Assembly (NCBI GenBank): GCA_026713545.1
Contig: JAPOOG010000109.1
Coordinates: 1 to 64,000, forward strand
Direction of reading: 5' to 3'
Origin: Bryobacterales bacterium
Lineage (GTDB): Bacteria; Acidobacteriota; Terriglobia; Bryobacterales; UBA6623
Length of the DNA stretch: 64,000 bases
Positions 60,349-64,000 of the stretch are shown piece after piece (the first letter of the stretch is position 1; each line of letters opens with the position of its first letter). The notes below the pieces were generated by a model. The model searched no databases, had not been told where the DNA came from, and saw nothing but the letters and a program-made list of their open reading frames with translations. The position numbers were made by a program, and so were the translations under genes.

Positions 60349-61566
60349 TTATCGAGCGGCCCGTGCCATCAGACGGCTGATCTTCTCAAGGCCCAACTCT
60401 ATATTGTCGTCGCTGACGTTCGAAAAAGAAAGACGCAGCGTATTCGCGCAGCTGCCGTCCACGAAAAAGGGCTGACCGGGAATGAACGCCACCTTCTCTT
60501 GCTCCACCGCCTGGCGCAGCAGGAGCAGCGTATCGATTTGCTCCAGCAACTCGACCCACAAAAAGAGGCCACCTTGCGGACGGTTCCACTTGGCGAGCCT
60601 GGACATGTGCCGTTCGAGCGCCTCCTGCATCAGGACGCACTTCATTTCGTAGAATGCGCGAACTCCAGCGAGATGGGCGTCGAGCCAGTCCCGCTTGAGA
60701 TATTCGAGAATCAGCTTCTGGCCCACAGTCGAAGTACAGAGATCACCTGTCTCCTTGGCAAGCTCGATGCGGCGGACAATCTCCTTGGGCCCGACGATCC
60801 AGGCGACCCGCAACCCCGGCGCAAGGACTTTGGAGAAGGTCGACATATACAGGGCGTTCTCCGCACCGTCATAGGACTTGATGGGTTTCAGGACATCGGG
60901 ATCATCACCCGAGAAGTAGACCTCGCCATAGGCGTTGTCTTCGAAGATGAGCAGGTTTTCTTCGCGAGCCACTTCGATCAGACCTTTGCGGGTCTGCACA
61001 TCCCAGGTGTGCCCCGAGGGGTTCTGAAAGTTCGGGATGACGTAGATGAGTTTCGGAGGCGAGCCTTCCAAGCGGACTTTGCGGATCTTCGTCCGGAGAT
61101 CGTCGAGGTCCATGCCAGCCGAGGTTTTTCGAATGCCCACCATGCGCGCCCGGAAGTTCTCGAATGATGCCGTCGCACCGATGTAATTGGGCAGTTCAAC
61201 GAAAACGGCGTCGCCGGGGTCGAGCAGAACGCGGGCTACAAAATCAAGTCCCTGCTGGGATCCGCTGACGAGAATGGTCTCCACGGTCGCGGCTTCGATG
61301 CCGTGTACACGGGCGTTGCGTTCGCGAACGGCCTCGATCAGCTCGGCGTTGCCGCGGGTAACGCTGTACTGAAAGAGTCTTCCCTTCTCTACAGCGATCA
61401 GATGGTTGAAGATCTCCGCCAGTTGCTCGTGCGGGAACATTTCCGCGTTGGGCGAACCTGTGGCGAAGGAGATGACGTCCGGCCGGTTCACCAAACCCGT
61501 CAACTGTCGGATGAGCGAAGACTTCATGACCTTGGCGTCTTCGGCAATCATCTCGTTGAACAGCAT
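60349..61566 (-). CDS. PLP aminotransferase, 2-aminoadipate/LysN-like
   Basis: 405 residues. Class I/II fold: VISFATGSPNAEMFP, QYSVTRGNAELIEAV, LVSGSQQGLDFVARVLLDPGD, YVIPNFQNPSGHTW, IFEDNAYGEVYFSG, PLP-lysine in MSTFSKVLAPGLRVAWIVGP, and NTLRLSFSNVSDDNIE. The N-F-Q-N-P-S-G and F-S-K-x-L-A-P-G-L-R motifs define the 2-aminoadipate/kynurenine-type group, also the C-terminal half of MocR regulators. No DNA-binding domain is attached. The start follows TAGAAT by 9 nt and is divergent from the M24 peptidase gene. Confidence 0.9.
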   Translation of the reverse strand: MLFNEMIAEDAKVMKSSLIRQLTGLVNRPDVISFATGSPNAEMFPHEQLAEIFNHLIAVEKGRLFQYSVTRGNAELIEAVRERNARVHGIEAATVETILVSGSQQGLDFVARVLLDPGDAVFVELPNYIGATASFENFRARMVGIRKTSAGMDLDDLRTKIRKVRLEGSPPKLIYVIPNFQNPSGHTWDVQTRKGLIEVAREENLLIFEDNAYGEVYFSGDDPDVLKPIKSYDGAENALYMSTFSKVLAPGLRVAWIVGPKEIVRRIELAKETGDLCTSTVGQKLILEYLKRDWLDAHLAGVRAFYEMKCVLMQEALERHMSRLAKWNRPQGGLFLWVELLEQIDTLLLLRQAVEQEKVAFIPGQPFFVDGSCANTLRLSFSNVSDDNIELGLEKISRLMARAAR

Positions 61567-61575
61567 GGTCCTTGG

Positions 61576-61581
61576 ATTCTA
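61576..61581 (-). promoter_or_regulatory. -10 box (TAGAAT) 9 nt before the aminotransferase start
   Basis: Near-leaderless box in a 91-bp divergent spacer; the opposite-strand box for the M24 peptidase is at 61645-61650. Confidence 0.5.
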
Positions 61582-61644
61582 GCGCAGGGATCCGAGGAAG
61601 CCGCATGTACACCGAAAGACGCCGGTTCATTCATGACTCCCTGA

Positions 61645-61650
61645 TAAAAT
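61645..61650 (+). promoter_or_regulatory. -10 box (TAAAAT) for a leaderless M24 peptidase gene
   Basis: TAAAAT ends 7 nt before the ATG at 61658; predicted transcription begins at or one base before the ATG. No ribosome binding site. Confidence 0.5.
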
Positions 61651-61657
61651 CGGCCTT

Positions 61658-62803
61658 ATGCTCAACCTCGACAATTGCCGCGAGAGGCAACAACGGTTGC
61701 TCATGGTGATGGAACAGGACTCCATCGACCTGGCGGTCATCACGAACCCGAAGACCGTCTACTACTTCTCTGGCGTTCTCGTAAATCCCACGTTGCCGCA
61801 TGCCTACCTGCTCGATGCGTCCGGCAAATCGGCATTGCTGACCGATGCTCCGGTACTCGATCCGGGAGAAAAGCCCAATGCGGCCGCCGACAAGGTGGAG
61901 ATGTACCGCTTCCACAGCATGGAGCGCGACAACACCGTGACGAACTGGTCACAAGATGTCGCGGTAATGCTGAAAGCGGCTGCGCAACAGTTCCTTCCCA
62001 CGGGCGGCACGCTGGGGCTCGAGTTCGACTCGGCGCTATACGCCGTGAGCGATGCGGCCCGCGAGGTGGCGTGCAGCGGCACAAAAAACCTGACCCCCGC
62101 CATCGATCAGATGCGCCGCCAGAAGGACCCGGACGAGATCCAGTGCATGCGCCGAGCGGTGACCCTCGTCGAAGCCGGATTAGCGGCCATCAAGGCCCGA
62201 CTCGAACCCGGCATGACCGAGTTTCGGGCCTATTCGATCTACTACGAAGCGATGGTGGCGAACGCCGGCACATCAGTCGAGCTAGCGGGCGACTTCGCGA
62301 CCGGGCTTCGAAACGTCAAGGGCGGCGGCCCGCCGACGCCCAGACGGGTGCAGCTCGGCGACCTCTACATCTTCGACACGTTCCCGATCTTTCAGGGCTA
62401 CATGTGCGATTTCACGCGTACCTTCGTCGTGGGCCGACCAACGCAAATCCAGCAGGACGCCTGGGGGCACGTCATGGAAGCGCACGAGATCGCGCGACGC
62501 AACATCGCGCCCGGCGTTCCCGCGAAGGAAGTGTACGAGACGATCAAGACGCATCTCGACAAATTCGAGCCGGCCCAAGGTTCTTTCTGGCATCATGCCG
62601 GCCACGGCGTGGGTCTCAATGGCTGGGAGTTGCCTTGGCTCACTCCGGGAAGCAAAGAAACGATCCTGGATCGCGAAGTACTCGCCTGCGAACCGGGGCT
62701 CTATGCGGATGCGATGCAAGGAGGCATCCGTCTAGAGCACGACTATCTCGTCACGCCCGAAGGCACAACCGCCCTTGACCGTTTCCCGATGGATTTGACG
62801 TAG
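61658..62803 (+). CDS. M24 family aminopeptidase, Xaa-Pro peptidase-like
   Basis: 381 residues. An N-terminal creatinase-like domain (DLAVITNPKTVYYFSGVLVN) is followed by the pita-bread catalytic domain from about residue 145 (IDQMRRQKDPDEIQCMRRAV). The five metal ligands are visible: Asp in LYIFDTFP, Asp in MCDFTRTFVVG, His in WHHAGHGVGL, Glu in LACEPGLY and Glu in GIRLEHDYLVT. Enzymes of this type cut X-Pro bonds; the exact specificity is open. Cytoplasmic. The gene is probably leaderless. Confidence 0.92.
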   Translation: MLNLDNCRERQQRLLMVMEQDSIDLAVITNPKTVYYFSGVLVNPTLPHAYLLDASGKSALLTDAPVLDPGEKPNAAADKVEMYRFHSMERDNTVTNWSQDVAVMLKAAAQQFLPTGGTLGLEFDSALYAVSDAAREVACSGTKNLTPAIDQMRRQKDPDEIQCMRRAVTLVEAGLAAIKARLEPGMTEFRAYSIYYEAMVANAGTSVELAGDFATGLRNVKGGGPPTPRRVQLGDLYIFDTFPIFQGYMCDFTRTFVVGRPTQIQQDAWGHVMEAHEIARRNIAPGVPAKEVYETIKTHLDKFEPAQGSFWHHAGHGVGLNGWELPWLTPGSKETILDREVLACEPGLYADAMQGGIRLEHDYLVTPEGTTALDRFPMDLT

Positions 62804-62807
62804 CAAG

Positions 62808-62867
62808 CCCCCCCGCAAAGGGGGAAAATGCGCGCCGGCTCTTTCGCGGGCTCCCCGCAAAGGGAGC
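62808..62867. terminator. Two adjacent hairpins after the M24 peptidase gene
   Basis: CCCCC-GCAAA-GGGGG (62810-62824) and GCTCCC-CGCAAA-GGGAGC (62850-62867) share the loop CGCAAA. They start within ten bases of the stop codon, in the convergent gap with the DUF1080 gene. On the plus strand the first is followed by AAAA, not T; a two-way terminator or a small palindromic repeat. Confidence 0.45.
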
Positions 62868-63041
62868 GTTGCCGTGTTCGGCAAAATCGCTCTTGACGGA
62901 CGCACTGGTGACGTCGTTCGGAGCCGGCGTCGGCCAAGGTGTTCCGACGCCTGGAATCCTACTTCCCTTTCTCCAGGAGGCGTGTGCATCCTGACCGTAG
63001 CGAGGACCAATCAATCAGAGTCTTTTCAGAGCGAGCCAGCG

Positions 63042-63722
63042 TTACGGATTCGTCAGATCCCGAACATAGATATCCCGGAAGCGCATCCGACCCTTGCCGC
63101 CGGAATGAAGCTGCAGAGCTATCAGGCCCTCTTCAGAGCCAGGGTTGGGATAGGTGAAGTCGAGGATCATTATGCCGTTCAGGTGGACGATATAGCGGTT
63201 GCCCTCGACCTGGATCAGCATGTCATTCCAATCGTACGGACGCATCACAGCGTTGTATTCCGGAGCGGGCCAGGCCACCCAGCCGCGACCGTCGCCATAG
63301 ATGCCACCTGTCGGTGAGCGGTTGCCGATCGTCGGGTCGATCTCGATTTGCCGTCCGGCAATGATCCTGGGCGTGTCACCCTCGAACTTCGTGTGGATGT
63401 AGACGCCGCTGTTCCCCTCAGCCTCGCACTTGAAGCGCAGTGACAGGTGGAAGTCCCGGTAGGATTTCTCCGTCGCGAGGTAGCCGTACTTGTCGGAGAT
63501 CCCCGCTCCGTAGATCGCACCGTTCTCATCGACCTCCCACTTCTCGGCGCCAACTTTTCGCCAACCCGTAAAGTCTTTGCCGTTGAAGAGCTGCACCCAA
63601 CCCGGCTTCAGCTTGCGAGGGCGAGGCCGATTCTGTTGGGTGAACGCGAGACCGGTAGTCAGAAGAGCCAAGGCAATGATCGCGGAGGCAAGTCGGAAAG
63701 AGATACCCAGTGAAGACTTCAT
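63042..63722 (-). CDS. Secreted DUF1080 (3-keto-disaccharide hydrolase-like) protein
   Basis: 226 residues with a signal peptide (MKSSLGISFRLASAIIALALL). The DUF1080 concanavalin-like fold is marked by WVQLFNGKDFTGWRKVG, GYLATEKSYRDFHLSLRFKCE, NSGVYIHTK, WNDMLIQVEGNRYIVHLNG and the closing IALQLHSGGKGRMRFRDIYVRDL. The family is abundant in Acidobacteriota, Planctomycetota and Bacteroidota, where some members cleave 3-ketoglycosides. Probably periplasmic. No sugar dehydrogenase partner is in this window. Confidence 0.9.
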   Translation of the reverse strand: MKSSLGISFRLASAIIALALLTTGLAFTQQNRPRPRKLKPGWVQLFNGKDFTGWRKVGAEKWEVDENGAIYGAGISDKYGYLATEKSYRDFHLSLRFKCEAEGNSGVYIHTKFEGDTPRIIAGRQIEIDPTIGNRSPTGGIYGDGRGWVAWPAPEYNAVMRPYDWNDMLIQVEGNRYIVHLNGIMILDFTYPNPGSEEGLIALQLHSGGKGRMRFRDIYVRDLTNP

Positions 63723-63781
63723 GACGGTTCCAAGCTCCAGTATGTGATTCGAGGCGCGTAAAGCGGCTCGCGCTTCGCATC

Positions 63782-64000
63782 CTAGCGCCTACGCTGTTCT
63801 TCCAGCAAGCGATAGACTTCCCGCTTCGATAGCCCGCGTTCTTTCGCTACCTGTTTGACGGCGCCCATCCGCCCGGCGCCTTGACTCATGAATACGTCGA
63901 CGCGATCAGCGATCGTGCCCTCCCTGGTGCGGGGAGATTCACCGCGGCCAATCAGCAAAGTGATTTCCCCTCTCACCGCACCGCGTTGGTCAAGTGTGGC
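63782..64000 (-). CDS. rsmI: 16S rRNA C1402 2'-O-methyltransferase RsmI, C-terminal part
   Basis: Only the C-terminal 72 or so codons are in the window; the frame is open to the edge (TLDQRGAVRGEITLLIG). VRGEITLLIGRGE is the strand closing the tetrapyrrole-methylase-like domain, and MGAVKQVAKERGLSKREVYRLLEE is the C-terminal DNA/RNA-binding-like helix pair typical of RsmI. The ORF-track start at 63976 is internal. Ends in a basic tail (EQRRR). Confidence 0.8.
   Translation of the reverse strand, partial: ATLDQRGAVRGEITLLIGRGESPRTREGTIADRVDVFMSQGAGRMGAVKQVAKERGLSKREVYRLLEEQRRR

Noticed and set aside
61675-62778. 367-residue ORF on the same strand as the M24 peptidase
   Set aside because: Out-of-frame shadow, Arg-rich with no domain; the M24 metal ligands are in the other frame.

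Overview
The window looks like a piece of an acidobacterial chromosome, most likely from the Bryobacterales/Solibacter side. The best clue is a secreted matrixin-type protease (36862-38610) whose C-terminal third reads like the 'Solibacter usitatus C-terminal' domain (TIGR03437 type). Supporting clues are an S46 dipeptidyl-peptidase, a CehA-like PHP protein, a DUF1080 protein, a GldA/GldF/GldG-type ABC operon, high GC and a Gram-negative lipid A pathway (lpxA, lpxD). There is no rRNA, recognisable tRNA, CRISPR array, phage gene or transposase. Assignments are from reading the proteins and motifs; no database search was run.

Layout. 0.3-12.7 kb: rho, a candidate structured RNA, a small membrane protein, an amidohydrolase-like protein, a frameshifted DUF72 gene, an alpha/beta hydrolase, a secreted M28 peptidase, a xylulokinase-like kinase, a DUF507-like protein, a secreted coiled-coil protein, a TPR protein and a coupled hypothetical/hotdog thioesterase pair. 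12.8-22.7 kb: S46 peptidase, lpxA, S1/P1 nuclease, then divergent lpxD / P-loop protein / truB, a FecR-like protein, and the classic rplU-rpmA-obgE-nadD operon. 22.8-23.9 kb: a 1.1-kb gene-free patch of repeat debris. 23.9-41.6 kb: FAH-family hydrolase, ald plus an aminotransferase, CehA-like protein, SDR, fatty-acid desaturase, SGNH/TPR membrane protein, cutA, ftsB-like, thiG, a coupled matrixin protease/secreted partner pair, two exported FAH paralogues, truA. 42-54 kb: TolC-like protein, a four-gene Gld-type ABC operon, lepA, purE, an SMP-30 protein interrupted by a small element, an aminotransferase. 54-64 kb: three EamA transporters, a giant FAD/Fe-S dehydrogenase, another aminotransferase, an M24 peptidase, a DUF1080 protein and the C-terminal end of rsmI at the window edge.

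The least ordinary content is non-coding. (1) About a dozen full, half or miniature copies of a long imperfect palindrome with ends close to CTAACCTGCATTTCTCACC lie between genes; most sit at 3' ends, and several termini overlap the stop codon. Two different central cores occur between the same ends. (2) A second family (about 270 bp, ends CAGCCCGTGGTAAAA) is present twice; one copy has gone into the signal-peptide coding region of an SMP-30 gene, flanked by a CTAG duplication, with exactly 276 bp added, so the frame stays open. (3) A roughly 90-bp module with an AAACATCC/GGATGTTT inverted repeat precedes two copies of family 1. Many genes also show a TANNNT box only 6-11 nt before the start codon and no Shine-Dalgarno sequence, suggesting leaderless or nearly leaderless transcripts.
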